From NCBI GenBank assembly GCA_022774325.1, contig JALFNN010000047.1, positions 102,583-166,582 on the forward strand: a stretch of 64,000 nucleotides of DNA. The letters run 5' to 3'. The stretch comes from a bacterium (GTDB lineage Bacteria; Bacillota; Clostridia; Lachnospirales; Lachnospiraceae). The position numbers and the translations under genes are program-made. Positions 33,092 through 42,293 of the stretch are shown one piece after another. How positions within the stretch are numbered: position 1 is the first letter of the stretch; each line of letters starts with the position of its first letter. The notes below the pieces were generated by a model. The model saw only the letters and a program-made list of their open reading frames with translations, was not told where the DNA came from and did no database searches.

Positions 33092-35095
33092 ATGGCTAAT
33101 GCAGATGCAGTGTTTCAGAAAAGGATGGATAAACACCACGATGAATTAAAATGGCTCTATATGGAGTTGTATCATAATGGGGATATGTTTGCAGAATTAT
33201 GTTCTCAGATGTATGAATATTATTCTAATCGGCGTGATTCTCTGAAAGAGAGAGACTTGATCAGGGAAGAGAATCCGGGATGGTTTAAGAAAAATGATAT
33301 GCTGGGAATGATGATGTATATCGATAATTTTGCAGGCAATCTGAAAGGTGTGCAGGAGAAGCTTTCCTATCTGGAATCATGTAATGTAAACTGTATTCAT
33401 CTGATGCCGTTCCTGGATTCTCCGAAAGGAAAATCTGACGGAGGATATGCGGTTGCCGATTTCCGCAAGGTGAAGCCCGAGCTTGGAACCATGGCGGATC
33501 TGGCGGATCTGGCGGAGGATTGTCATAAGAGAGAGATGAATCTCTGCATGGACTTTGTAATGAATCACACTTCCGAAGATCATGAATGGGCAGTAAAGGC
33601 AAAGAACGGCGACGGAGAATATATGAGCCGTTATTTCTTCTATAACAATTATGATATTCCGAGAGAATTTGAAAAAACGGTACCGCAGGTGTTTCCGACA
33701 ACTGCACCAGGCAATTTCACTTGGGTGCCGGAAGCAGGACATTTTGTAATGACGACATTTTATCCGTATCAGTGGGATCTGAATTACCAGAATCCGCGGG
33801 TGTTTAACGAAATGATGTATAATTTCCTGTTCTTCGCAAATCAGGGAATGGACATTATCCGAATCGATGCGGTTCCTTATATCTGGAAACAGCTCGGAAC
33901 CCAGTGCAGAAATCTGCCGCAGGTACATACCATCGTCCGTATGATGCGCATAATCGGTGAGATCGTCTGCCCGAGTGTGGCACTTCTCGGAGAAGTAGTT
34001 ATGGAACCGGAGAAGGTAGTTCCGTACTTTGGTACGGTAGAAAAGCCGGAATGCCATATGCTTTACAACGTAACAACCATGGCGACCACATGGAACAGTG
34101 TGGCAACCAAGGATACACGCCTGCTGAAGCAGCAGCTTGATATCGTGAACAGCCTTCCGAGAGAATATACCTTCCTGAATTATCTCCGTTGTCATGATGA
34201 TATCGGGTGGGGACTTGATTTCGGCACGCTGAGATCATGGGGAATGAAGGAAGTGGATCACAAACGGTTCCTGAATGATTATTTCACAGGTAAATTTGAG
34301 GGAAGTCCGAGTCGCGGAGAACTCTACAACGATGATCCTGTCACACAGGATGCAAGATTCTGCGGAACGACAGCGTCCATGTGCGGAGTAGAAAGTGCTG
34401 GATTTGAACAGAATGACCAGAAAATGGAAGAAGCCATCCGTATGGATCTGATGCTTCATGCCTATATGCTTTCCCAGTCCGGTATCCCGATGCTGTACAG
34501 CGGAGATGAAATCGGACAGGTCAATGATTATACTTATAAGAAAGATTCGGATAAATGCGTAGACAGCCGCTATATTCACCGCGGTGCGTTCCGGTGGGAT
34601 TTGACAGAAAACTGCCAGAATCCGGATACTGTCCAGGGAAAAATCTTCCGGGCATTGTCGAAACTGGAACAGATTCGTAAAAACGAAGCGATTTTCGATG
34701 CTTCCGCCAATGTATATACTTACGACGTTCATGATACCGCGATTCTTGGCATCATGCGTGAAAAAGATGGTGAGAAATTCTACAGCTTCTACAATTTCAG
34801 TAACCAGGAAAGAACTGCATGGATGTACGAAGAAGGGGAATATGAGAACCTGATGACCGGAGAAAAAACAGAGCTCAAAGATATCAGGATTCCGGCACAT
34901 GACTTTATCTGGGCGATGACTGCGAAGGATAAAGATGAGATGGAAGAAGATGTGGCAGAAGAATCTTCGGAAACAGTGACTGCGCCGTTAGAAGAAAAAA
35001 AAGAACCTGTGAAGCCGGTTTCAGTTCCGAACAAGAACAAAAAGATCAGAAATGTAAGTAAAAGAAGAGCGGCAAAAAAACATAATAAAGTATAG
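33092..35095 (+). CDS. GH13 subfamily 4 (amylosucrase-like) glucan enzyme with a basic C-terminal tail
   Basis: This 667-residue protein has the helical N-terminal domain and (beta/alpha)8 barrel of amylosucrases. The nucleophile Asp is in GMDIIRIDAVPYIWKQLGT, the acid/base Glu in LLGEVVMEPEKV, and the transition-state Asp in LNYLRCHDDIGWG. Amylosucrase converts sucrose to alpha-1,4-glucan plus fructose; sucrose hydrolase is the close alternative. Residues ~615-667 form an acidic then Lys/Arg-rich tail (ending KRRAAKKHNKV) that is not part of the family. Downstream of alpha-galactosidase it could use the sucrose left from raffinose. Confidence 0.88.
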   Translation: MANADAVFQKRMDKHHDELKWLYMELYHNGDMFAELCSQMYEYYSNRRDSLKERDLIREENPGWFKKNDMLGMMMYIDNFAGNLKGVQEKLSYLESCNVNCIHLMPFLDSPKGKSDGGYAVADFRKVKPELGTMADLADLAEDCHKREMNLCMDFVMNHTSEDHEWAVKAKNGDGEYMSRYFFYNNYDIPREFEKTVPQVFPTTAPGNFTWVPEAGHFVMTTFYPYQWDLNYQNPRVFNEMMYNFLFFANQGMDIIRIDAVPYIWKQLGTQCRNLPQVHTIVRMMRIIGEIVCPSVALLGEVVMEPEKVVPYFGTVEKPECHMLYNVTTMATTWNSVATKDTRLLKQQLDIVNSLPREYTFLNYLRCHDDIGWGLDFGTLRSWGMKEVDHKRFLNDYFTGKFEGSPSRGELYNDDPVTQDARFCGTTASMCGVESAGFEQNDQKMEEAIRMDLMLHAYMLSQSGIPMLYSGDEIGQVNDYTYKKDSDKCVDSRYIHRGAFRWDLTENCQNPDTVQGKIFRALSKLEQIRKNEAIFDASANVYTYDVHDTAILGIMREKDGEKFYSFYNFSNQERTAWMYEEGEYENLMTGEKTELKDIRIPAHDFIWAMTAKDKDEMEEDVAEESSETVTAPLEEKKEPVKPVSVPNKNKKIRNVSKRRAAKKHNKV

Positions 35096-35108
35096 TAATG
35101 TCTAAATG

Positions 35109-35150
35109 AACAGCCAGTCTGCAAACTTGCCGGCAGATTGGCTGTTTTTT
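35109..35150 (+). terminator. Intrinsic terminator of the alpha-galactoside operon
   Basis: AACAGCCAGTCTGC pairs with GCAGATTGGCTGTT (one G-U pair), followed by TTTT. Confidence 0.9.
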
Positions 35151-35241
35151 GATTGCTGCAATCTAATGACTATAAAATTGACACATCCATCTTCATTATT
35201 TACCTATCAGCATCAAAAGAAATTAAGTAAAATATAATTGA

Positions 35242-35430
35242 AAATTATGTGGATATGAATATCTGGGCTGTACCTATGTCGGTACGTTGGAAAAAGGGGA
35301 CAATTTTGGTATTCGGGTTATGGATGGCGACAATCTTTCAAAGATGTTGAAACCATATGAAGAAATGGGAATGCTGTCCGACGAAGTGAAAGCTGATTTG
35401 AAACAATTTTACAGAGAACATAGAAGATAG
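35242..35430 (+). pseudogene. Remnant of a gene, C-terminal part only, unknown family
   Basis: An open frame without a usable start reads GYEYLGCTYVGTLEKGDNFG, then IRVMDGDNLSKMLKPYEEMG, and ends FYREHRR before a TAG at 35428. Codon use is that of a real protein, and a stop lies just upstream of the frame. I do not recognise the family. It is probably the tail of a gene that lost its 5' part. Confidence 0.4.
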
Positions 35431-35460
35431 ATAGAGTGCGAAGGGAAGCGTTACTTTATT

Positions 35461-36153
35461 ATGAAAATTGTAATATTACACGGACAAAGTCATAAAGGAA
35501 GCACGTACATGGTGGCGAGAGAATTGGCAGACAAGGTCGGCGGCGAGATTGATGAGTTCTTTTTGCCGCGAAATTTCAATAAGCACTGCACGGGGTGTTT
35601 TACCTGTTTTCAGACAGAATTATCGAAATGTCCGCATTACAAAGAACTGGAGCCGTTAGAAAAGGCAGTTCTCAGCGCGGATCTCATTATCCTGGCAAGT
35701 CCGGTTTATGTATACCATGCTTCCGGTCAGATGATGAGTTTCCTGGATCATTTCGGAACCTGGTGGATGATTCACAGACCAAGGCCGGAAATGAGCAGAA
35801 AGCAGGCGGTTGCAATCAGCACGGCTGCCGGAGGCGGAATGAAAAGTACGGTAAAGGATATGGCGGACAGTCTTGAAATGTGGGGAATCTCAAAAGTGTA
35901 CCGTCTGGGAATCGGTGTTCAGGCAGCGAGACCGGATGAAATTCCGGACGGGATTAAGAAGAGTATCCATAGGAAAACGGATAAGATGGCTGGGCAGATT
36001 CGGGAAAATGCAGGAAAACAGGGATGCAACAGGCGCGCAAAAATGTGGTTCTATTTGATGCGCATGGCTCATAAGCATTTTGCGCCGATGGAACCGGATT
36101 ACGGATATTGGGAAGAACGGGGCTGGCACGGAAAGAAGCGGCCCTGGAAATAA
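35461..36153 (+). CDS. Flavodoxin-fold NAD(P)H-dependent FMN oxidoreductase
   Basis: This 230-residue protein starts with the FMN-phosphate loop VILHGQSHKGSTYMVA. CTGCFTCFQTELSKCPH and LIILASPVYVYHASGQMMSFLDH follow, all typical of the iron-sulfur-flavoprotein/NADPH-dependent FMN reductase group. The Cys residues (CTGCFTC) might bind a cluster. The substrate is unknown. The C-terminus is basic and unusual (MWFYLMRMAHKHFAPMEPDYGYW). Confidence 0.82.
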   Translation: MKIVILHGQSHKGSTYMVARELADKVGGEIDEFFLPRNFNKHCTGCFTCFQTELSKCPHYKELEPLEKAVLSADLIILASPVYVYHASGQMMSFLDHFGTWWMIHRPRPEMSRKQAVAISTAAGGGMKSTVKDMADSLEMWGISKVYRLGIGVQAARPDEIPDGIKKSIHRKTDKMAGQIRENAGKQGCNRRAKMWFYLMRMAHKHFAPMEPDYGYWEERGWHGKKRPWK

Positions 36154-36359
36154 AAGATCAAGTCAGCGGGAGGATGGAACTGGACCGAAAAGTATATCGG
36201 TGTGAAAACAGCAGTTTGTATTAAAACGGTAATAATTGTGTAAAATGATTTACAGAAACGTAAAAATAGTATAGCAGGTATTGCTAATTCGGAAGTTGAT
36301 TGGTAAAATAACAGAGAAAACGATATCACAGAAAAGAGACATTAGAAATGAGGTAAAGA

Positions 36360-36977
36360 ATGAACAGTCTGAATGAATGCAATGATAAGAAGATTCCGGG
36401 AAGCATTATTCCGGACCTGTTTTTGTCCTTTTTTAAAATAGGCTTATTCACTTTTGGCGGCGGTCTTGCGATGCTTGCACTGATCGAGGAACAGTGTGTA
36501 GAAAAGAAGCATTGGATTACGCACGATGAAATGATGTATGTGACAATCATAGCAGAATCAACACCCGGACCGATTGCAATAAACTGTGCAACCTTTGTGG
36601 GATATCAGCAGGCGGGACTATCAGGAGCCCTTGCCGCAACAGTCGGAGTCGTTTTCCCTTCATTTTTCATCATTTATCTGATATCTATGTTTCTGAACCA
36701 GTTTTTGGAAATCAAAATTATCGCAAATGCATTCAAAGGAATCAAGGCTGCAGTCGGAATCATCATTCTGGATGCGGCAGTCATGATGATACGCAAGATG
36801 AATAAAGACAGGATCACGCAGGGAATCATGCTCGTGTCGTTTGCGGCCATGTTTCTGATCCAGATATTCTCCTGGAACTTTTCTTCTATCAGCCTGATGA
36901 TTATTGCAGCAATTTTCAGTCTTGCGCTTTATCAGATCAATGTGATACGCCATGGAAAGGAGAAAAGAGAAAAATGA
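36360..36977 (+). CDS. chrA: Chromate transporter family protein, short type, first half
   Basis: This 205-residue membrane protein carries the CHR signature (FFKIGLFTFGGGLAMLALIEE, ITHDEMMYVTIIAESTPGPIAINCATFVGY). It corresponds to one half of a full-length ChrA. Short CHR proteins work as heteromeric pairs, and the second half overlaps this gene by 4 bp. Chromate, sulfate or another oxyanion may be the substrate. Confidence 0.9.
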   Translation: MNSLNECNDKKIPGSIIPDLFLSFFKIGLFTFGGGLAMLALIEEQCVEKKHWITHDEMMYVTIIAESTPGPIAINCATFVGYQQAGLSGALAATVGVVFPSFFIIYLISMFLNQFLEIKIIANAFKGIKAAVGIIILDAAVMMIRKMNKDRITQGIMLVSFAAMFLIQIFSWNFSSISLMIIAAIFSLALYQINVIRHGKEKREK

Positions 36978-37540
36978 TTTATCTTGAGCTTTTCCTGGCA
37001 TTCTTGAAAGTGGGATGTTTTTCTTTCGGAGGTGCATATGGTGCGATTTCTCTGATACGTGACGTTGTTCTGACGCATGGCTGGCTCAGTGAAGAAACGC
37101 TGACCTATATGATTGCCGTCAGCGAAAGCACGCCTGGTCCGATCATGGTGAATCTTGCGACCTATATCGGCCTCAGCCAGGCTGGTATATCGGGAGCAGT
37201 TTTGGCAACATTTGCAGTCGTTCTCCCTGCATTTGTGATTATTCTGCTGTTTGTAGCTGCCTTAAAGAGAGTATGGAATCATGGCTGTGTACAAGCCGTC
37301 ATCGGAGGCCTGAAGCCCTGCGTCATCGGAATCATCCTCGCAACAGGAGTAACCATGATCCTGGGAAACTGCATCCGGTTGGAGGAAAATGTGACGGCAG
37401 ACATACGTTCTGTCATCGTCACGGTCATTCTCGGAGCTGTTCTTTTTATCTTTAAATATCTGTTGAAGAAAAAGATTTCTCCAATGTGGATCATTCTATG
37501 TTCTGCGATCCTGGGAATCATAATATGGGGAATCAGGTGA
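36974..37540 (+). CDS. chrA: Chromate transporter family protein, short type, second half
   Basis: This 188-residue partner has LAFLKVGCFSFGGAYGAISLI and LTYMIAVSESTPGPIMVNLATYIGL, the second copy of the CHR motif. The ATGA overlap shows coupled translation with the first half. The two-gene arrangement is normal for Firmicutes, so this is not a broken gene. Confidence 0.9.
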   Translation: MIYLELFLAFLKVGCFSFGGAYGAISLIRDVVLTHGWLSEETLTYMIAVSESTPGPIMVNLATYIGLSQAGISGAVLATFAVVLPAFVIILLFVAALKRVWNHGCVQAVIGGLKPCVIGIILATGVTMILGNCIRLEENVTADIRSVIVTVILGAVLFIFKYLLKKKISPMWIILCSAILGIIIWGIR

Positions 37541-37582
37541 CCGCGTCAGCCAGTCACCCGTCCCGTCAGTCAATATACCGGA

Positions 37583-37715
37583 ACAACCAGGTGTCTCACA
37601 AGACCGTGGAAAACGCCGGCACTTAATGGCAGCAGCCGCATAAGCGGCGCCCTGGCATTTAGTACCGCGGCGTTTTCCCCCGAGCGAAAGCGGGTCTTGT
37701 GAGACACCTGGTTGT
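37583..37715. repeat. 133-bp near-perfect palindrome (MITE-like hairpin element)
   Basis: The outer 23 bp (37583-37605 and 37693-37715) are perfect inverted copies beginning ACAACCAGGTGTCTC. Inside, GGAAAACGCC pairs with GGCGTTTTCC, and a GCCGC-ATAA-GCGGC hairpin forms the tip. No target-site duplication is visible. It is GC-rich compared with its surroundings and encodes nothing. It lies between the chromate transporter pair and pta and would terminate or shield transcripts. Confidence 0.65.
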
Positions 37716-37819
37716 GGATAATTTTCGATACAATCCCATTTCCCCATTCCCATTCCCCCAAAAAAGTGATACAGTATAAGAAAAAGAATTGTAAATGTTT
37801 TCTCAAGGAGGAAGAAATA

Positions 37820-38809
37820 ATGGCAAAGAATATTTTCGAGCCTATGATGGCAAAATTGAAAGCAGATCCGAAAAAGATCGTATTTACCGAAGGAACCGAT
37901 GAAAGAATTCTGGAAGCATCTTCTCGCTTACTTCAGGACGGTTTCCTTACACCTGTTCTGGTTGGAAAAGTTGAAGAAGTAAAAGCCGCTGCTGAAAAAT
38001 TCGGATTTGATATCACCGGAGCAGAGATCGTTGATCCGGATAACTTTGATAAATTCGATGAGATGGTTGAACTGTTCTGCGAACTTCGTAAGAAAAAAGG
38101 CGTGACACCGGAGCAGGCAAAAGAAGTATTAAGCCATGCAAACTATTTCGGAACCATGCTGGTTAAGATGGGACTTGCTGATTCTCTTCTTGGAGGAGCA
38201 ACCTACTCTACAGCTGATACCGTTCGTCCGGCTCTTCAGGTTATCAAGACAAAACCGGGCAACAAGATCGTTTCTTCATGCTTCATTCTTGCGCGTCCGA
38301 CAGCAGACGGAGAGAATGAGATACTTGCAATGGGAGACTGCGCGATCAACCTGAAACCGACCGAAGATGATCTGGTTGAGATCGCCGGAGAGACCGCTGC
38401 ATGCAGTAAATTATTCGGCATCGATCCGAAGGTTGCATTCTTAAGCTACTCTACACTCGGATCCGGAAAGGGAGAAGATGTAGACAAGATGCGCAATGCT
38501 ACCGCAAAAGCAAAAGAACAGTTCCCGGATCTTGCAATCGACGGAGAATTACAGTTCGACGCTGCTGTTTCACCACGTGTAGCCCAGACAAAATGCCCGG
38601 ACAGCAAAGTGGCAGGACATGCAAACGTATTTATTTTCCCGGATATCAATGCAGGAAATATCGGATACAAGATTGCGCAGCGCCTCGGCGGATTTGATGC
38701 ATACGGACCGATCCTTCTCGGACTGAATGCCCCGATCAATGACCTGTCCCGCGGATGTAACGCAGACGAAGTTTACGTAATGGCCATCCTGACAGCCGCA
38801 CTTGCTTAA
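37820..38809 (+). CDS. pta: Phosphate acetyltransferase
   Basis: This 329-residue enzyme converts acetyl-CoA and phosphate to acetyl phosphate and CoA. Motifs are VFTEGTDERILEASSRLLQD, GMLVKMGLADSLLGGATYSTAD, VSSCFILARPT, LSYSTLGSGKGEDVDKM and VFIFPDINAGNIGYKIAQRLGG. Length is that of short-form Pta. An AAGGAGG site precedes the ATG at 37820. Acetate kinase, its usual partner, is not adjacent. It serves ATP formation in fermentation. Confidence 0.95.
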   Translation: MAKNIFEPMMAKLKADPKKIVFTEGTDERILEASSRLLQDGFLTPVLVGKVEEVKAAAEKFGFDITGAEIVDPDNFDKFDEMVELFCELRKKKGVTPEQAKEVLSHANYFGTMLVKMGLADSLLGGATYSTADTVRPALQVIKTKPGNKIVSSCFILARPTADGENEILAMGDCAINLKPTEDDLVEIAGETAACSKLFGIDPKVAFLSYSTLGSGKGEDVDKMRNATAKAKEQFPDLAIDGELQFDAAVSPRVAQTKCPDSKVAGHANVFIFPDINAGNIGYKIAQRLGGFDAYGPILLGLNAPINDLSRGCNADEVYVMAILTAALA

Positions 38810-38830
38810 TTTTCAAAAGTACGCGAATCG

Positions 38831-38866
38831 AGCTCTCTTTCTGATGAGGAAAGGGAGCTTTTCTTC
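38831..38866 (+). terminator. Intrinsic terminator after pta
   Basis: AGCTCTCTTTC pairs with GAAAGGGAGCT with one mismatch, followed by TTTTCTTCT. Confidence 0.8.
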
Positions 38867-38996
38867 TACTGGGATTCCGAACAATGGTATTCTACTCTGT
38901 TATTATATTTTCTAATAGTGATAGCGTAACACAGATGAACATGTTAAAATATAAACAAAGATTCTCTGAAATACAAGTCTAGAAAAGAGGTAGAAA

Positions 38997-41021
38997 ATGA
39001 GTAAAGAGTCATTATTACTGCAGCCATTAAAAGTAGGAAATCTGACATTAAAGAACCGTATCATGTTCCCGCCGCTTACTACCGGATATGAAGAGCGGGA
39101 CGGATCGATCGGGGAGCGGAGTTTTCATTTTTATGAAAGACTGGCAAAAGGGGGAGCTTCTTATGTCGTGATCGGAGATGTAGCTCCGGTCAATACTGCA
39201 TCGCCGACGCCGAAGCTGTTTGATGACCGTCAGATTCCGGCATTCAGAAAACTGGCAGATGCAATGCACGTATATGATTGTAAGCTTGCATTGCAGCTAT
39301 TCCATCCGGAATACGATGTGCCGGGTGTAGGAAAGATGATCCAGGGTTCCATGATGGCAATGAAAGAGGCTGAAGCTGCCAAAGCACAGGGGGACATGGA
39401 GGCTTTCGGAGTTAAGATGAAGGAAGCGGGACAGCTCCGCAATGATGCCTATGCGAAACTGCACCATGACATGCAGCATTTTGTTTCGGAAGCAACTGTA
39501 GAACAGTTGGAAGAGATCAAGAAATCCATCGCAGCATCCGCAAGAAGAGCGGCTGAGGCCGGAGTGGATGCGATCGAGGTTCACGGAGACCGCCTGCTGG
39601 GTTCCTTGTGCTCAACCGTTCTGAATCACAGAACTGATGAATATGGAGGAGCATTTGAGAACCGTATCCGCTATGCATTGGAAGTGGTTGCGGCAATCAA
39701 AGAAGCGGCGCCGTCTCTGATGGTGGAATATAAGCTCCCGTTCATTACGATCAACGCGGATGGAAGCGACCGTGGAAAAGGCGGACTTTATGAATCGGAA
39801 GGTATTGAATTTGCAAGAAGACTGGAAGCAGCAGGAGTGGATATGATCCAGGTCGCTCAGGCAAACCATACCGGAAATATGGGCGATACCATTCCTTCTA
39901 TGGGAACCGTTCCATATAACTGGACTCTTCCGATTGCAAAGAAGGTAAAAGAAGTGGTATCGATTCCGGTTGCAACGGTAGGACGAGTGGTGAATGTGAA
40001 AAATGGAGAGGAGATTCTTGCAAATGGCGAAGCAGATATGATCAGCTACGGAAGATCCCTGCTCTGTGATCCGGATATTGCGATTAAGATTGAGAAGGAT
40101 GAACCGATCCGTGAATGCCTGAACTGTAATAAGGGATGCGTAGATGCAATCCAGAATCGCCGTTATATTTCCTGTGTACTTAATGCGGAAAATGGAGACG
40201 AGGCAACCATTTTCATTAAACCTGCAGAAGAGAAGAAGCATGTTGTGATTGTCGGAGCAGGTATTGCCGGACTGGAAGCGGCACGTGTGGCAGCAGTTCG
40301 CGGACATCAGGTAGACGTTTATGAGAAAGCGGATCATATCGGAGGCCAGATCCATCTTGCAGCGGTACCGCCGAGAAAGAGCGAGATCCTTCGTTCCGTT
40401 GATTATTTTGAGAGAATTTTGCCGGAACTTGGGGTAACGATCCATCTGAATACAGAATGCAGCAAAGAGATTATGAATGGTGCAGATGCTGTGATCGTGG
40501 CAGTCGGTGCACATGATTTCATCCTTCCGGTGCCGGGAGCAGACAGTGAAAACGTCGTATCTTCGTGGGATGTTTTGAGTGGAAAAGCAGAAGTCAAAGG
40601 CCACTGTGCTATCATCGGCGGCGGTCTTGTCGGAACGGAGACTGCAGAATATGTACTGGAGAAAGGCTGTCAGGTATCGGTGATTGAAATGCTGGATCAG
40701 ATTGCAAATGGAGAATCATCCACCATTCTTCCGATTATCATGAAAGATTTTGCACAGCATGATGTAAAACAGTATGTCAATACAAAAGTCAACCGTATCG
40801 TCAACGAAGGAAAGACGATTCTTGCTACGGATACAAAGGAAGGGAAAGAAATCTCCATAAACTGCGATACGATCATTATGGCAGTGGGATCCAAGAAAAA
40901 TGAGTTGGATACAGAAGGTGTTACTGTACCGGTTTATTATGTAGGAGATTGTTCCGGAGATAGAACGGCAAGCATTGCAGAAGCAGTTCGTGCGGGATAT
41001 GCGGTTGCAAATGAAATTTAA
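38997..41021 (+). CDS. Old Yellow Enzyme-type enoate reductase (FMN, 4Fe-4S, FAD)
   Basis: This is a 674-residue enzyme of the 2,4-dienoyl-CoA reductase/BaiH/enoate reductase type. Its TIM barrel (LKVGNLTLKNRIMFPP, RTDEYGGAFENRIRYALEV, DMISYGRSLLCDP) is followed by a 4Fe-4S motif (CLNCNKGC...C near residues 376-395). An FAD/NAD(P) domain follows (VIVGAGIAGLEAARVAA; AIIGGGLVGTETAEYV). The usual Q-x-x-H-x-G-R segment reads LALQLFHPEYDV, and the active-site region HGDRLLGSLCST also deviates, so the substrate may be unusual. It reduces C=C bonds of activated acids in anaerobes. It is monocistronic. Confidence 0.88.
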   Translation: MSKESLLLQPLKVGNLTLKNRIMFPPLTTGYEERDGSIGERSFHFYERLAKGGASYVVIGDVAPVNTASPTPKLFDDRQIPAFRKLADAMHVYDCKLALQLFHPEYDVPGVGKMIQGSMMAMKEAEAAKAQGDMEAFGVKMKEAGQLRNDAYAKLHHDMQHFVSEATVEQLEEIKKSIAASARRAAEAGVDAIEVHGDRLLGSLCSTVLNHRTDEYGGAFENRIRYALEVVAAIKEAAPSLMVEYKLPFITINADGSDRGKGGLYESEGIEFARRLEAAGVDMIQVAQANHTGNMGDTIPSMGTVPYNWTLPIAKKVKEVVSIPVATVGRVVNVKNGEEILANGEADMISYGRSLLCDPDIAIKIEKDEPIRECLNCNKGCVDAIQNRRYISCVLNAENGDEATIFIKPAEEKKHVVIVGAGIAGLEAARVAAVRGHQVDVYEKADHIGGQIHLAAVPPRKSEILRSVDYFERILPELGVTIHLNTECSKEIMNGADAVIVAVGAHDFILPVPGADSENVVSSWDVLSGKAEVKGHCAIIGGGLVGTETAEYVLEKGCQVSVIEMLDQIANGESSTILPIIMKDFAQHDVKQYVNTKVNRIVNEGKTILATDTKEGKEISINCDTIIMAVGSKKNELDTEGVTVPVYYVGDCSGDRTASIAEAVRAGYAVANEI

Positions 41022-41029
41022 CGGGAAGA

Positions 41030-41058
41030 TTAGGGGGCGACATTACAATCGCCCCTAA
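41030..41058. terminator. Bidirectional hairpin between convergent genes
   Basis: TTAGGGGGCGA pairs with TCGCCCC-TAA around an 8-nt loop. There is only a weak T-run on either side. Confidence 0.6.
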
Positions 41059-41090
41059 TTGTGTAAAAATAATAAAAAATACATCCTATG

Positions 41091-42041
41091 CTATATATTT
41101 TTCAATACCCGCTCTGCATTCTTATAACAGATTGCATCGATTTCACCGGAAGTAAAGCCCGCCTTCTCGAGAGACGGAAGAAGAAGCGGCATATCCTGAC
41201 ATCCGGCAAGTTCCATTTCACAGCTCATTCCGTCGAAATCACTTCCAAGAGCAGCAATATCAATGCCTCCTACATTTACAATGTGGCGCAGATGCTCAGC
41301 AATCACTTCGGCGCTGCAGATCCCGCTATCCTGCAGAAATGTACCATAGAAATTCACACCCACCAGTCCCTGACGTTCTCCGATCATTCGGATCATCCGG
41401 TCGGTCAGATTCCGGGAATGTCCGCAGAGAGCGCGGCAGCAGGAGTGACTGGCAACAAACGGCTTATTAGTATTCTGATACACATCTTCAAAACCGGCAT
41501 CGGAAAGATGCGATACATCGATCAACATACCGAGCCGTTCCATTTCTCCAATCACCTCCAGACCGAAAGGCTTCAGACCGGTTCCGCTTTGGGAAGACAT
41601 GTTATGAGGAAATCCCAGTTCATTTTCATAGTTCCACGTCAGGGTGATCAGGCGGATTCCTTCCTCGTAAAGCGTGTACAGACGGCTCATGTCATTTTCC
41701 AGAATACCGCCTTCTTCTACTGTGAGAAAACAGGAAAGCTTTCCGGCGGATTTGTTGCGCAGATAATCATCAAAAGAAAAGGCGCAGGATACCTCAGCGT
41801 GTCTGTCGGCGCTACTTTTTAGAAGACGGATCATCTGTAATGCATCTGTGTAATGGCTTTCACTTATCGGAGTCTGCTTCCGGTTGAGAAAGCAGGCGAA
41901 GAACTGGGCCAGAGCACCGGCCTTGTGCAGTCTGGAAAGATCAATGTGTCCGCGGTTTTCCCACGGGGTTTCATCCGGAAGCGTGTCTTCCTGCGTGTAG
42001 AGACGATAGAGTGTATCACAGTGGAGGTCAATGTAGTTCAT
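41091..42041 (-). CDS. Membrane dipeptidase-type (M19) dipeptidase
   Basis: This 316-residue metallopeptidase has YIDLHCDTLYRLY (zinc-binding His-x-Asp), FLTVEEGG with the bridging Glu, LITLTWNYENELG, LIDVSHLSDAGFEDV, FVASHSCCRALC and IAALGSDFDGM. This is the full M19 pattern. It cleaves dipeptides, often including D-residue substrates. The start at 42041 was preferred over an upstream TTG because AAGAAGGAT lies at the right distance. It is a single gene. Confidence 0.92.
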   Translation of the reverse strand: MNYIDLHCDTLYRLYTQEDTLPDETPWENRGHIDLSRLHKAGALAQFFACFLNRKQTPISESHYTDALQMIRLLKSSADRHAEVSCAFSFDDYLRNKSAGKLSCFLTVEEGGILENDMSRLYTLYEEGIRLITLTWNYENELGFPHNMSSQSGTGLKPFGLEVIGEMERLGMLIDVSHLSDAGFEDVYQNTNKPFVASHSCCRALCGHSRNLTDRMIRMIGERQGLVGVNFYGTFLQDSGICSAEVIAEHLRHIVNVGGIDIAALGSDFDGMSCEMELAGCQDMPLLLPSLEKAGFTSGEIDAICYKNAERVLKNI

Positions 42042-42254
42042 GATCAAATCCTTCTTTCTATTCAGAATAAATGTCCATATACTGTATTTAGTATACTTTA
42101 TGAAGAATGGCTTGTAAAATGAAATTGCAATATATAGTGCGAAACTGGTATAATACGGTTAGATACCGATCAGGAAAACGGAAAGAGGAATAAGGAATGC
42201 TGTATGTGTAGAGGATTTTGGAAAATAATTCCAAAACTTCGTCACAATGTCACG

Positions 42255-42284
42255 TTGACAATCGAAAGCGTGGTTTAATATAAT
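42255..42284 (+). promoter_or_regulatory. Strong promoter of glnA
   Basis: TTGACA (42255-42260) and TATAAT (42279-42284) match consensus with an 18-bp spacer. Transcription would start near 42291, only a few bases before the leader terminator. Confidence 0.75.
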
Positions 42285-42293
42285 AAAATAAAC

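Noticed and set aside
36360..37540. Chromate transporter as one gene broken by a frameshift
   Set aside because: The two halves overlap by ATGA, each has a complete CHR domain, and paired short CHR proteins are normal in Firmicutes.
37496..37753. 85-codon minus-strand frame across the large palindrome
   Set aside because: It is generated by the inverted repeat itself and has no protein features.
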